DNA of 64,000 bases from Chionoecetes opilio (GCA_016584305.1 JACEEZ010002764.1:47070-111069), one strand, 5' to 3'. Positions 22,411-33,408 are shown, counted from the stretch's first letter. Numbers and translations: made by a program. The notes: generated from the letters alone by a model not told the origin.

Positions 22411-22805
22411 GAATCTGAAACCTAATGTTGCTTAAAGTTGCACAGACACAATATTTTTTCTTCTAAGTGTAAAAGGAGAGGAGGGGGACATCAGAAAGGT
22501 AGCTGTCACACAATTGTGAACATAATTTACTCGTAGCGTGTTTCATCTTTGTGTCTAGCTGGCCGCAATGCATTGCCATCAGACGAATGGACCGTGGGCC
22601 GGACCGCAGGTTGAGGACTCCTGAAGTGAAACTCTGGACTGTAAGACCTATTTACTGTGTATTTATGCCTGCTGTATTCAGCAGGCAACTGTGATAATTG
22701 ATTTTGCTAGATTTCAAACGTATGCTTTATGACGTATGACATTGATGTCTGGTATTCAGGAGCTGCGTATGGTACTTATCTACTATAACTATGACACAGT
22801 TATAG

Positions 22806-22880
22806 GGTTAACCCTATTAGCTCGATTGGTATCGTTTTCACCTGTGGAGAGGTATTCTAGTAAAAGTCGGTTCGAATCTC
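22806..22880 (+). other. tRNA-like sequence (SINE head or tRNA pseudogene)
   Basis: TAGCTCGATTGG resembles a tRNA D-arm/box A, and GGTTCGAATCTC resembles a T-arm/box B, about 45 bp apart. The acceptor ends do not pair convincingly and no CCA or tail is visible. It is most likely a SINE head or degraded tRNA copy. Confidence 0.5.
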
Positions 22881-22948
22881 GGCCATAGCTTATAGAAAAA
22901 AGGGAATTACTTATTTCCCAAATTATGATTACAACCCTGAGTCTGTTA

Positions 22949-23700
22949 AGGCCCCATCCACGGTGCGATTGGTCGTGAGACCTGATCCGACAGACCTGAT
23001 CCGATGGATACCTACCACCCACTAACGATCCGACCGCACCTCAAGATCAATTCAGTTGGTGATAGAAACGGTGGGAGGGCGGTTCTCATGATAGCTCTAT
23101 GCAACGAGAAATTCCTTTTGATGAGAGCTGATACCACAGCTAAGGAGCGTAAACATCATCCGCACTCGCACCAGATATAATAGAGGCAGTTATTTTCTTA
23201 ATTTCTTTCCGGAACACACTTGATTTATAATACTCATATTATTATTTATTTTTTACTGTTTCAACATTAGCCTCAACTGTCGCTCACTGTCCCGTTCCTT
23301 GAGTTTCTCGACCAATACTTCATAAGCTGCATTTTTCTTATATTTATCCATTTACTCTTTGCTTTTTATTTCCCACAAACATTCATAGTTTCTATATAAT
23401 TGGATGAATTCTGTCCAAAAGTGCTTGTCTTCAAAGAAACAATTCATCTTGGTAATCTTCTCGCGACGCTGTCAGTGGCGAAACTGACGGTTGGCCTCAC
23501 GATCAGCACACACACGGTGCGATCCGGTCTGAATCGGATGAGGTGGCGGATCTAAAAACCAAACACTGCTTGGTCGCCATCCGACCAGCTGTCAGTCGGT
23601 CGGATAGACCAAAATCACCCCACTCACGATCCAATCTGGTCAGATCCAACCAAATCTGTCCGATGGTCTCAAGACCAGATCACACCGTGGATGGGGGCCT
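22949..23700. mobile_element. Harbinger-type MITE with TTA duplication
   Basis: The left end AGGCCCCATCCACGGTG and the right end CACCGTGGATGGGGGCCT are inverse apart from a G-run difference. TTA flanks both (22946-22948 and 23701-23703). The subterminal regions repeat gatcngac/gtcngatc motifs (for example gatccgacagacctgatccg). 752 bp, with no ORF of interest. Confidence 0.85.
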
Positions 23701-23703
23701 TTA

Positions 23704-23995
23704 GACGGACATACTGACGGGATTTCAGAAGGTAACTGTGGGCCAAGAGCAATGTAAAGAAGCTCTGTCGGCCTCATCTTACCCGCCACGGGAGCATTAG
23801 ATGCTCTCTAGATGATTAGATGATGAGATGGCTTCACCATACGGCCCAAGGCAGTTTGGTCGATGGGTTACTGGTCATTTCCTCTGGACCAGTCTCCCCC
23901 CATTCGGCATCCCCTCAGAATACCATCACAACGACAGTAAGAAGATAGAAGAAAGAAGATAAAATTTTGCCAGAGAGAGCACAACAACCCACCCT
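23704..23995. other. Intervening sequence
   Basis: Nothing recognisable was found; it may be part of the degraded LINE that follows. Confidence 0.4.
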
Positions 23996-24265
23996 CTAAG
24001 CCCCGGCGTTACAACTGCTCTTCTGAACTTATTAACTCCCTGCCTCCCCCCACCCTCGTTGCACAAATTGTTTAATTACGCTCAACTTAATTCTGTCCAT
24101 CTAAGTAATGCTAGAGTTCACCAGTAACTTCACACTTTCATCCCTTTCACAGGCAAACTCTGGAACTCTCTACCTGTTTGTCTTCTACATTCCTACAACT
24201 TTTTTTTTCAAGAGAGGAGTGTCACGATACCTCCCAAACTAAATTGACCCACCCCATATGGATGT
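23996..24265 (+). pseudogene. LINE 3' end remnant (Jockey/CR1-like C-terminus)
   Basis: In plus-strand frames one reads CSSELINSLPPP and, after frame changes and a stop, QLNSVHLSNARVHQ followed by FIPFTGKLWNSLPVCLLHS. The FIP-x-T-x-x-LWNSLP motif is typical of the extreme C-terminus of many arthropod LINE ORF2 proteins. RT and endonuclease domains are not visible nearby. Confidence 0.65.
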
Positions 24266-24296
24266 CTCTCACTGTATTATTTACGAGGACTGGCAA

Positions 24297-24480
24297 TCAT
24301 CGGGTTTTTAGTTGATTATATATAAATAAAACTGCAGTGATTAGCTTTCTGTCAAACCGAGCTGACTCAGCCCCATTTAGGTGTAAGCCATCTATCTTGA
24401 AGCGGAGTGGTTTCCGATAGTAATCATTCCAGAGGTTTACAAAGTGGACGCCTTCTTCCGAACAAAGGGTTTTGAGATAA
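24297..24480 (-). pseudogene. SGNH/GDSL-esterase C-terminus, probably LINE ORF1
   Basis: The end of a minus-strand frame reads EEGVHFVNLWNDYYRKPLRF then KIDGLHLNGAESARF. DGLHLN with its D-x-x-H matches the last catalytic block of SGNH esterases, which occur in ORF1 of CR1-type LINEs. The upstream half of the frame (to 24680) is low-complexity and lacks the GDS block. A host esterase fragment is an alternative, but the repeat context favours a LINE. Confidence 0.6.
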
Positions 24481-25736
24481 CTTTTTGCCCTGAAGGCATT
24501 GTTAAGGAGGAGGAGGAAAATAGGCGAAGAAGAAGCATAAGGTGCATGTGAAAGAAAGATATGTGAGCAGGGGACCAAAAGAAGAAGGAAAAAATAAATG
24601 CATAGTAACATATAGGTATTTGGTGCACTGAAAGAATGAAGGGAGAGAACATTTAGGGCTGAGGTGGAAACGCCTGGCATGAAAAGTTATCATGTAAAAA
24701 TGTTTGAGCAGAGCTGAAGAAAGCAAGGGAAGGAGGCGCCGAGCCATCGGGAGAGTTGAAAGCAGGAAGGAAGAAATGAAGGAGGGAACACTGGAAAGTA
24801 AGAACAAAATACCAAATGGAATTTATTCACATACTTATATGAACAAGACCTGCTTCTCGCTCATTGTTTGCATTCATAATCATAAACATTCTTCATTAAC
24901 ATTAAACTGCATGACAACGAAGTCTACAAAAGTCATTACAAAACAAAAACTATTGGAGGCATGAAGTTTGAAGCAGGATGTAAAATGGAATTCAGAAAAA
25001 AACTTCATCGCAGGTAAAAAGATACACACACACAAACTACCAAACATACAAACAAATTGGCTCTATCTACAATTTCTTTTTTGCTATAGTGTTGGTGGTG
25101 TTGGAGTTGTTATTATTGTTACTATTTATATTATGATTGTTATTCTCAGTATCATTATTCTTAATGTATTTTTTTCATACGCTCCCCTTGATTTAAGAAT
25201 AATCAACGCTGAGTTATGAATGTTTATTAATTCTTGATAATTAGCTTCCCGCAGTGACCACCAGCTGCCTCCTCTGCAATGAACGAGGCCGCTCCTGCGC
25301 CTCCCCGCCGCTATTTATAGCGCCTGTTCTCACCAACCAAGGCCTTGCAGCGCTGCCCCCCCTTGCACCACACGTCTCACATTTCACGTCTCAGTTGTCT
25401 CAGCTTGTCTGTTATGAAAAAACTTAATATATATGTTCGGCCATGTTTGTAGAGGCGGATAGTATTATGTAATTCTTACACAAAAAATGAAGCTCGTGCT
25501 GTAAAGGTGGATAAATTAAATTTCGAAAATTATTCGAGAAACGTCCGCCATTTGCTGTGACGTCACAAGGTTTACAGGCGCGACAACCGAGCCTCCATTG
25601 TGGGGTGACTGAATGAGAAAACATGACTAATAGAGAAACTAGGGGATTCATTAAGAGGGTGTAACTGATTTAGGGACTGTAGGGCGACTGATTGATAAGG
25701 TATGGCTAATTTAAAGCCTATGGGGTGATACAGCAA
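24481..25736. other. About 1.25 kb with no recognised gene
   Basis: Purine-rich then AT-rich sequence. Immediately before the minisatellite, degenerate versions of its unit (gcctatggggtgatac, gcaactatggggagg) are visible. Confidence 0.5.
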
Positions 25737-26328
25737 CTATGGGGAGGTGCAGAGAGGCGGTGATACTGATCCCCAACTATGGGGAGGTGCAGAGAGGCGG
25801 TGATACTGATCCCCAACTATGGGGAGGTGCAGAGAGGCGGTGATACTGATCCCCAACTATGGGGAGGTGCAGAGCGGCGGTGATACTGATCCCCAACTCT
25901 GGGGAGGTGCAGAGAGGCGGTGATACTGATCCCCAACTCTGGGGAGGTGCAGAGAGGCGGTGATACTGATCCCCAACTCTGGGGAGGTGCAGAGAGGCGG
26001 TGATACTGATCCCCAACTCTGGGGAGGTGCAGAGAGGCGGTGATACTGATCCCCAACTATGGGGAGGTGCAGAGAGGCGGTGATACTGATCCCCAACTAT
26101 GGGGAGGTGCAGAGAGGCGGTGATACTGATCCCCAACTATGGGGAGGTGCAGAGAGGCGGTGATACTGATCCCCAACTATGGGGAGGTGCAGAGAGGCGG
26201 TGATACTGATCCCCAACTATGGGGAGGTGCAGAGAGGCGGTGATACTGATCCCCAACTATGGGGAGGTGCAGAGAGGCGGTGATACTGATCCCCAACTAT
26301 GGGGAGGTGCAGAGAGGCGGTGATACTG
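25737..26328. repeat. 40-bp minisatellite, about 15 copies
   Basis: The exact 40-bp unit reads ggggaggtgcagagaggcgg then tgatactgatccccaactat, line after line from 25741. A block of four consecutive units (about 25880-26040) has ccaactct instead of ccaactat, and one unit has agagcgg. Because 40 is not a multiple of three, all minus-strand frames read through variants of the same peptide. This is not a coding region. Confidence 0.97.
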
Positions 26329-27602
26329 GTTTGGGTTAAAGGTTCGGCATTTCTTTCGATTATTTCGGTAAATTTCGGCATTTCTGCAACAACATACATC
26401 AAGCAGCTTACATCAGACCCCTGTAGTCTTGTATTATTTTGAGGAAAGTAAGGACAGTAAAAGTACTTAATTAATCACTAGAAAATAACGCCAACCTCTT
26501 GCATGTGACTGCACTGACCCCGAACTGCTAGTACTGTACTGCCTTCTTCCGCAGCATTTAGGAGGTTATTACTTATTAGCTTACGTTAGATTTAATGCCG
26601 TGTCACACGACACTTAACACTTTTACCGGCATCTTTTGGTATTTTGCTACCGTTTGATGCCTGATATCTTGGTAGCAAACGCGGAGTCGCGCATTTTCGT
26701 TCTCTTGCCACCAGTACTGGCATCTATGTTAACATTTTGGAGCAGCCGACGCCGACGTGAGTTTCGACAGGGGATGCTTGCAGCCTATGTTGATCTCAAG
26801 AAGGCGTTTGATTCAGTGCATCGTGAGTCACTCTGAGATCTTTTACGACTTCGCGGGATTCCTGCAAGGACTATTGGTTTGATGACTGGTCTGTAGTCTG
26901 GGACTGAGAGTGCTGTGAAGTGTGGGGGAGGTGTATCCATGCAGCTTCTTTCCTGTTAATACAGGAGTGAGGCAAGAGTGCGTCCTTGCCCCATTACTTT
27001 TCAACATTTGTATGGACTGGGTCTTGGGCAAAGTTGTAGATCAAAGTGATTTTGTGGAGCATCCCTCGGCAACACCAAGATCACTGATCTTGCTTTTGCC
27101 GATTATGCAGTAATCTTTGCCGAGTCGCTGGAGGTCCTGGTGATGGCTCTGGAGGCGCTGCACGAGAAGGCAAAGCCTTTGGGTCTTGAGATCTCCTGGC
27201 ATAAGACCAAGGTCCAGGTGTTTGGAGGCTTACTAGATGAAACAGTACAGTCTGTTCATGTGTGCGGCGAGGACATTGAGTCTTGAAAAGTTTTACATGA
27301 GCGGGTCACGGCGGGTCACGTCAAGAAGTCCTACGGCGGATTGGCATAGCCCACGTGTTATGGACTCGCTCAGCACGAGTATTTGGCGTTGTCGGTACCT
27401 GTGCAGGAGGACAAAGATCCGGATCTTCAAGTCGTTTGCGATCCCGTCTTACTCTATGGTTGTGAGACATGGACACTAAATAGCGACTTAAAGAGACGAA
27501 TCGATGCCTTTGGTAATAAGTGTCTTCGCAGAATCATGGGGTATCGCTGGGATGATTACGTGTCAAATCAGCGATTGCACCGTGAGGCTGAATCGAGGCC
27601 TA

Positions 27603-28113
27603 TAGCGCGTTTTCGCGACGCTCTGACCCGGTCTGGACTGGACTAGTCCCGGGCGGCCACTGTTTTCGCGAGGCGGATTGGACCGGGCTGGAACGAGCGA
27701 GACTGGGCCAGGCCAGCGAGCAGGACCACCTTGGACTAGTGTGGGGAGAACTGGCGCATGCGCACTACAGTCAGCGGGGGAGACGACCAGGAGCGTCTCG
27801 TGCTGCTGATAAGACATGAAACACCATGATGGCCGACCATAAGACTAAAGTAATTTCACGAAAAATTACAACATTCGCAATTTACTGAGACATATTGGGA
27901 AATTAATGTACCGTCAACAACACTATATTGGCCACTGCACTAATGTCACCAGGCGCCCGGAGGACCCGGAGGACCGGCCCACTCGATTCCCCAGCCAATA
28001 GGAACGACGAATGGGATGGGGCCAGTCTCGATGTATTTTAGCGAGCATCAGTCCAGCCTGACCCGGCCTGAACTGGACTGGATCAGGGCGGTGAACGTCG
28101 TGAAAACGCGCTA
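27603..28113. mobile_element. MITE with TAGCGCGTTTTC ends and CTA duplication
   Basis: TAGCGCGTTTTCGCGACG on the left matches the inverse of the right end (cgtcgtgaaaacgcgcta) with one change. CTA precedes the left end and follows the right end. The second LINE copy has the uninterrupted site (ggcctattagctgcatag near 40257), which confirms the borders. 511 bp. The interior has repeated ccggtctggactgg/cagtccag motifs. A 3-bp duplication suggests Harbinger-type mobilisation. Confidence 0.82.
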
Positions 28114-28306
28114 CTATTACCTGCATAGTCCGTCAGCGCCAATCGGCTATATGGGCATGTGGCACACTACCAAAGCCGTCTGTATGTAAAAGCCTGCGCC
28201 TGAGATTGATGACGTCCCGGACGGAGTCTGTACGAGGCCACCGAGATGACAAGTTTACCTACCTAATATATGTTTATCAGTATAAAAGATATACTGTTAT
28301 CTTCGG

Positions 28307-28826
28307 AAATGTTTGTTCTTTAATATTATCAGATAACAACCCGTAAAACACACTAGAGAAATGCCATTATGAGACTCTCAAGAAATATGCATGAACTTAA
28401 ACTCTTCGCTATTTAATATTTTGCTCAAAAACATTTTACATGGAGAATATCAATATAAGCGGAATTTAATTAGCTTTCCATTGCTATATTTCGTTATCTG
28501 ATAAATGAATTAGCAGCATGCATAAATTAGCGTTAATTAACTAAAAAGATCATGAAATCGGGTAATTTTTCCCGATTGATGATTTTATTTATTTAGTTAA
28601 CGCTAATTTATGTATGGTTCTAATTCCTTTATCAGAAAACGAAATGTAACAATGGAAAGCTAATTAAATTCCGCTTCTATTGATATTCTCCATGTAAAAT
28701 GTATTTGAGCAAAATATTAAATGGCGAAGAGTTTAAGTTCATGCATATTTCTTGACAGTCTCATAATGGCATTTCTTTAGAGTGTTTTACGGTTTTTTAT
28801 TTGATAATATTATAGAACAAACATTT
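28307..28826. mobile_element. Foldback element, about 240-bp inverted arms
   Basis: From aaatgtttgttct (28307) to its inverse ending at 28826 the two halves are near-complementary, meeting around 28540-28570 with a short loop (cgggtaatttttcccg is itself palindromic). Examples of matched blocks are atgccattatgagactct and ccatgtaaaatg. There are small indels, but the hairpin should be strong. It lies inside the LINE remnant. Confidence 0.85.
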
Positions 28827-28833
28827 CTTGCGA

Positions 28834-28879
28834 GCTTTCAGCGAGTGAGGACGTACATACGTCCTCACTCGCTGAAAGC
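28834..28879. repeat. Perfect 46-bp palindrome
   Basis: gctttcagcgagtgaggacg with ta, a 2-base centre (ca), and then the exact inverse to gctgaaagc. It sits 8 bp from the end of the larger foldback element. Confidence 0.93.
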
Positions 28880-29222
28880 TTCGCGCCTACTGACTTGTGG
28901 AGCCGACTCTGATGATGACGTCACCGCCGATCTCGCCTCCCAGACGCAGGCTTTCTACATAAAGACGGCTTTGACACTACCTTGAAACCGATCCTTCCCA
29001 TCGGGTTGTATCTGTAAGAGACAATCCGGCGTGGAGGAGGCCAAGGGGTCGCCCACAAGGCTCATTCGTGGCTGGGGCAAGTTGATGTTTCTTGTCGAGA
29101 GCTGCTTGGTATGGGAAAGGAGCCTGCATGGACTCGCGCGTGGTGACCCCCGGGAGTGGCGTCGTAGGGTGGGCGAGGCGACGCGCCCCCCGGCGTATGC
29201 CCCCAATGATTGATTGATTGAC

Positions 29223-29941
29223 GCCACGCAAGACTTGTACGAACTACACATTACATTGATATAAAGAGAAATGACCAATCTTGGGTGGTCAAGAGATACT
29301 GTAGCATCTCTATGTGATATGTTTAGGGAAAATAAGTACTGTATATAGGGAATATAGCGGTATAATTGTGTATAGTAATGGTGTAGATGTGAGGAGAAAA
29401 ATAAAGATGAGAGGAGGAAAATAAATTGTTTGGTAGAGTAGGGTAGGAGAAATAAATAGGTTTTTACTCTATATATACAGTACAAGACACGTGTATGATA
29501 TGATACATGCGTGTTATTTAAATTTTGTTTACGTATGATTTAGATATATAGTTAAGTTTTGAGTTGTTGATGAGAAGTTATGACGGAAAATGTTGATAAA
29601 AACTGAAATTGAATAGGCATTTAATAGGCTGCGTGTGTTTTTTCTATAGAAATGGGGATAATATGATATACGTGTTATTTTTACTTGATTTAGGAATTCA
29701 AGTAAGGTTTATTTATGGTTATCAAGGGAAATGTGAAGAGGGAAGGACATTTTATCGATGCCAGTAGAAGCAGAGTAGCTAAGATAGAAGAATAAGATCT
29801 TAGCTACTCTGGTAGGAAGATGCTCGTAGCCGAAACGCGTAGCGTGAAACACGCGCAAGTTTTGCCGCCACTACGGGCATCTTTTGGTAGCACAATACCA
29901 AAAGATGCCGGAAAATATCGCTCGTGTGACACGGCCTTTAC
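29223..29941. repeat. Right arm of composite unit 1, repeated at 40.9 and 43.4 kb
   Basis: AT-rich sequence with gtagcatctctatgtgatat, aggaattcaagtaagg, and two small stems (gtagctaagat/atcttagctac and atcttttggtag/taccaaaagat). Matching copies are 40945-41374 plus 43227-43448, and 43449-44136. No gene. Confidence 0.85.
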
Positions 29942-30457
29942 GTTAGGTTAAAGGCCGTGTCACACGACACTTGACACTTGACACTTTTTTCCGGCATCTT
30001 TTGGTATTTTGCTACTATTTGATACCTGATACAGCATCTTTTGGTAGCAAACTAGTCCAGTGAAAATACAAGATGACCCAAGAGTAATTGCAATAGAAAT
30101 GAAACTTGGTTTTTCAGGCATCTTTGGGCCTCCTACCCAACATATAAACAGTCGAGTAAAACCCTTCAGTTGGAAGTTGGTGAATTTTGGTGATAATTTT
30201 TTTTTTCTGTTTATTTTCATTTAAAACGGATATCCATGACATATGCATAACGCAGCCAATTTGTGAGATAGAACAAGGAAACTGGCCTATTTTCCAATGT
30301 TTTATTGCCAAACTACCAAATGAAACAAAATTCAATTGCATAGGCTAGGCCTTTCTCCATTTTTTGAGTAAAACTCCCAATCTGAAATGTGCAGCCAGAG
30401 TGACCTAAAATTACTAAGTACACTGAGCCGTCTTTCCTGCCCTATAACCTATCAAAA

Positions 30458-32810
30458 TCATGGTTCAAATTCCTCTGAATCGGAGTTCGTGAATTCAACC
30501 TGCTCCGAATTCGAGCAAACGCCCCTGCAACTTGCACACGCCAACGTGCAGGGTAGGCCCTGTTTGTGGCCTCCACAGCGCTTGTCATTGCATCCTAAAG
30601 CCGCGGTCACATGAGCAAATTTTCCGTCAATATTCAGGCTGTAATTATTCAGCACAGGCAACACCTTGCCGTGTTTTGGTCACACGGATTTTCAGAGGTA
30701 GCAATAATTTGAATGGCAATTTTGGCTTCTCAAGATGTATCTGAAGAAGCGTCTTTGGAAAAATAGGGAGAAATAGGGAGAAACTGGTTCACAAATAGGG
30801 TGGTGAATGATTGAAATGGATTCTTGTGTATCAGACATATAGCATTCAACATTCAACATCAAAGTGATCAATAATAAGTTGGTATCCCCTAAAATTTTTA
30901 GTTATTAATAGACCGTCAACAAAGAAAATGTATACCAGCCATAACTCATTAAAATTTTTCTTGGTGTTTTGTATCCTTCAAAATGCTTAAAAACACGTAC
31001 AAGAGTTTACAGGGCTTCACAATTCGTCTTGTAATCGGTTCTTGCCACTATGTAGCTATGTATTTCAGCTTCTGTATATTGAATTAGAGGGTGCATTAAA
31101 AATAAATGTCAAATAATATGCGTTTGTGGTGGGAATTTAGTGACAATATTCTGGCAAGAATATTGTCACCAACACGAACATGCTCGTGTTCATTATAACT
31201 CGCAATTATATCCGAGTTTGGGCCGCGTCTGCGTTGCCGGGTGTAATATTGCCAGAAAAATTGTCCATGTGACCGCAACTTTAGCTGCTGCTGATGTAGG
31301 AGGGAGCACACGTGGATTCAATAATGTTCTACCCACTGTCACCTTCTCTTGGAATTTATGATCAAGTGATCAAGGGTATCGGTTTGTCTACCCTTGTAGA
31401 TTGTGACCAATTCGCGTTCACCGGCAACTTCTACCTCTTTTGGGCCAGAAGTAATGCTAAATACTGCGGCCTGTTCTGCAAAGAAGCTGCTTTCCCTCGT
31501 TAACTTCAAGCTTACTCCTTCACCGATACCCTGGAGTCTTGATGCCGTGTCACAACCCTAAAATGCGTGAATGAACAAAATGTAGTGGCAGACTGATTCG
31601 CCTAATGCAACACACAGGGAATTGATGTTCACATAATTCGCTTGGTGCTTGGAGGTCTGTCTGGGCTCAGATATGAAGAATGTCTTGAAGCGTGCATCAC
31701 TATTGGTGTAGTGGACCAAGAGGACAAGTAGGTCTGTGTCCTCACCCACCAAAGCAACATCCTTTTTATGGGACATTTCAAGTGTTGTGTGGACGATGAG
31801 AACATCTGCATCATCATTAGCGTGCTTCACAACGCACCCAGCACGTTCCAGCCCATCACCAAGCAGGTGAATGAAGCGTTGCTTGTTTTCTACGTTACTG
31901 AGGAATTCTTGCTTCGCCATCGCCACTCTCATGTCGCCATGGAACGTAACCTTTCTACCCAGCCGTCCTTTTGTTCTCCGCTGATGGGCGGCGTCCTTTG
32001 TCGATGGCTTTCCAGAATACCCATCAAAAACCACTGTTGCGCTGCCATACCTTTTCGTCAAGTACACAATATAATGATCGATTATTTCATTGTAAGTCTC
32101 TCCAACTTGCCATGGTATCCTGTGCAGGAGAGCACCACCATCTATGATAAAGCCGTGGTTGTCAAAACGTCCGCTTCCATCTCCTGGATCTGCTTCCAAC
32201 ATCGCTTTCGCAAGTACAGGCTTATTGGCGGCTAACATGATGCCATGACTTTCAAATAGAGCTGGTGGTTAGCTACACAATTCGTACTTAAAGGTGTCTA
32301 CAAGGGCGCCAGATTGGGTGCCAGTAATCATGAGCCTTTGGAAGAGTAGCTGAGGGTCAATAGGCACTGTCTCGTCATTTATTTTCACTGATGACTTGTA
32401 ACCAAGAGTCACGGCTTGATTCTTCTTCCTGAAGACAAATCCTTGGACTGACTGCCCAACCCTATTATCCAGAATCCGTTGGCCCACACCTTTTGCTTCC
32501 TCGCATTGCCTACACTGTCTGCTGAAATGCCATTGGAAATGTTCATTAACGGTCCATTCTCTTTGAAGGGGTCGCAGTCTTTCAGGTAATTTTGGATCTT
32601 CATAGCATCACTACAATCTCTATCCTGCCTTGACTGTGACATGTCTTTGTGTTGTTCACTTGTTGTGTATACAGTATTAGTAAGCCTTTGCAAGGCTTGG
32701 TTGATCTCGGCGCAGACTGAGCTAGACAAGGCCCAAACCATCCGCTGTGTCTCCGTCATTCTCCTTCCTCTAGTCAATCCTCCTTTCGACTTCACCGTTT
32801 GAACCTTCAC
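30458..32810 (-). pseudogene. Academ-like protein, broken in several places
   Basis: In order on the minus strand: MTETQRMVWALSSSVCAE at the start; DCDPFKENGPLMNISNG; after a frameshift, DNRVGQSVQGFVFRKK and PQLLFQRLMITG; then a 226-codon frame with YGSATVVFDGYSGKPSTKD, SNVENKQRFIHLLGDGL, ANDDADVLIVHTTLE and VALVGEDTDLLVLLVHY. After a single TAG at 31558-31560 it continues in frame as GCDTASRLQGIGEGVSLKL and VAGERELVTIYKG to PTSAAAK. There a MITE is inserted (30595-31283); beyond it comes GCNDKRCGGHKQGLPC then TLACASCRGVCSN. The repeated acidic DAD/GEDTDLL blocks suggest a PIN/FEN-like nuclease. Confidence 0.65.
30595..31283. mobile_element. MITE inserted in the Academ-like gene
   Basis: The left end taaagccgcggtcacatg and the right end catgtgaccgcaacttta are inverse with small differences, continuing through ...caatatt. 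It divides the protein exactly between PTSAAAK and GCNDKRC. Internal palindromes (gacaatattctggcaagaat and beyond; aacacgaacatgctcgtgtt) are notable. 689 bp, non-coding. Confidence 0.8.
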
Positions 32811-33408
32811 CTTGGACTACCTTTCCTATAGATATTTAAAAATACAAGTGTTATTTTCTCGTGATATATATTCTGACGTGATCAATGTCTGATCAAACTC
32901 CATATATGATCGTGGATATCCGGAATAAAACAAATATTTCTGGTTGGATTCATGAAAACTGCCAGATGTGGGGTATATGTAGTCCAAGTTCAGGCATAGG
33001 GAGTCATTTGATTCAAATGAAACCTATTCCAAATGAAAGTACGACCAAGATAACCTAAATTATCATACTCATTCCATTCCTCTATGTCAAATATGGGTAA
33101 TTTATGCGAAAATAATTGATACATAAAATTTCCACAAATTATATTACCTGCTTCACTTCAAACCAAAAATTCCTACATTTCCAAATGAACGAATATACAC
33201 GATTTTGAATATGTGATGTGCTAGGCCTACAGGAATTAAAAGCAGCAGGTTTTATTTATATAGCAGTTACTCTTGGGTTAGGCCCATTTTTCTCACAGGC
33301 TTACTAGTCTAAACGCGGAGTCGCACATGTTCGTTCTCTTGCCACCAGTACTAGCATCTTTGTTTACATCTCGGAGCGGCCGACGCCGACGTAAGTTTCG
33401 TCAGGGGA

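Larger units (their letters stand above)
21819..22623. mobile_element. Non-autonomous hAT element
   Basis: The left end is cagggctccctaacc and then cagcccgcgggcc. The right end, read inversely, is caggagtcctcaacctgcgg and then tccggccca. These match the CAGGGGTC.CAACCTGCGGCCCG style of hAT ends. The 8-bp flanks (gtctagag and aagtgaaa) do not match, so the duplication has decayed or one border is off. No transposase. A second inverted-repeat element is inserted inside. Confidence 0.6.
26748..29222 (+). pseudogene. RTE-like LINE remnant A, interrupted by two insertions
   Basis: The RT starts abruptly at RRREFRQGMLAAYVDLKKAF. It continues through LRLRGIPARTIGLMTGL (then TAG), NTGVRQECVLAPLLFN, LAFADYAVIFAESLEVL, FGGLLDETVQSV, YGCETWTLNSDLKRRID and RIMGYRWDDYVSNQ. 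It resumes after an insertion with CIVRQRQSA and after a second with LARGDPREWRRRVGEATRP, ending at a tgattgattgattg tail. The catalytic FADD is FADY. Stops and frameshifts are numerous. The endonuclease domain is absent, so the copy is 5'-truncated. Confidence 0.85.
26598..29941 (+). mobile_element. Composite element, unit 1 (DNA element carrying a dead LINE)
   Basis: The left end gccgtgtcacacgac leads to ccggcatcttttggtatttt. The right end is the inverse (aataccaaaagatgccgg then gtgtgacacggcc), forming inverted ends of roughly 45 bp. Between them lie about 100 bp of left arm, a 5'-truncated RTE-like LINE (26748-29222) and about 700 bp of AT-rich right arm. The same order recurs in unit 2 (29946-43448). 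The flanks cttacgttagatttaa (left) and tttacgttaggttaaa (between units) are related, which favours tandem duplication. Confidence 0.75.
30053..33310 (-). mobile_element. Academ-like transposon with AAAC flanks
   Basis: The element interrupts the sequence that reads tagcaaacgcggag in unit 1 (26673). AAAC occurs on both sides (30049-30052 and 33311-33314), a 4-bp duplication. The ends are weakly inverted (ctagt near each border, then ...cccaagagtaa.tgc... on both). Its gene, on the minus strand, combines an aspartate-rich nuclease-like region with a C-terminal cysteine cluster. Academ elements are described with an XPG-like nuclease, a Cys-rich finger and 3-4 bp duplications, which fits; assignment to Academ is inference. 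Confidence 0.6.

Noticed and set aside
25737..26328. CRISPR-like regularly spaced direct repeats
   Set aside because: The whole 40-bp unit is repeated with no unique spacers; it is a minisatellite in a eukaryotic context.
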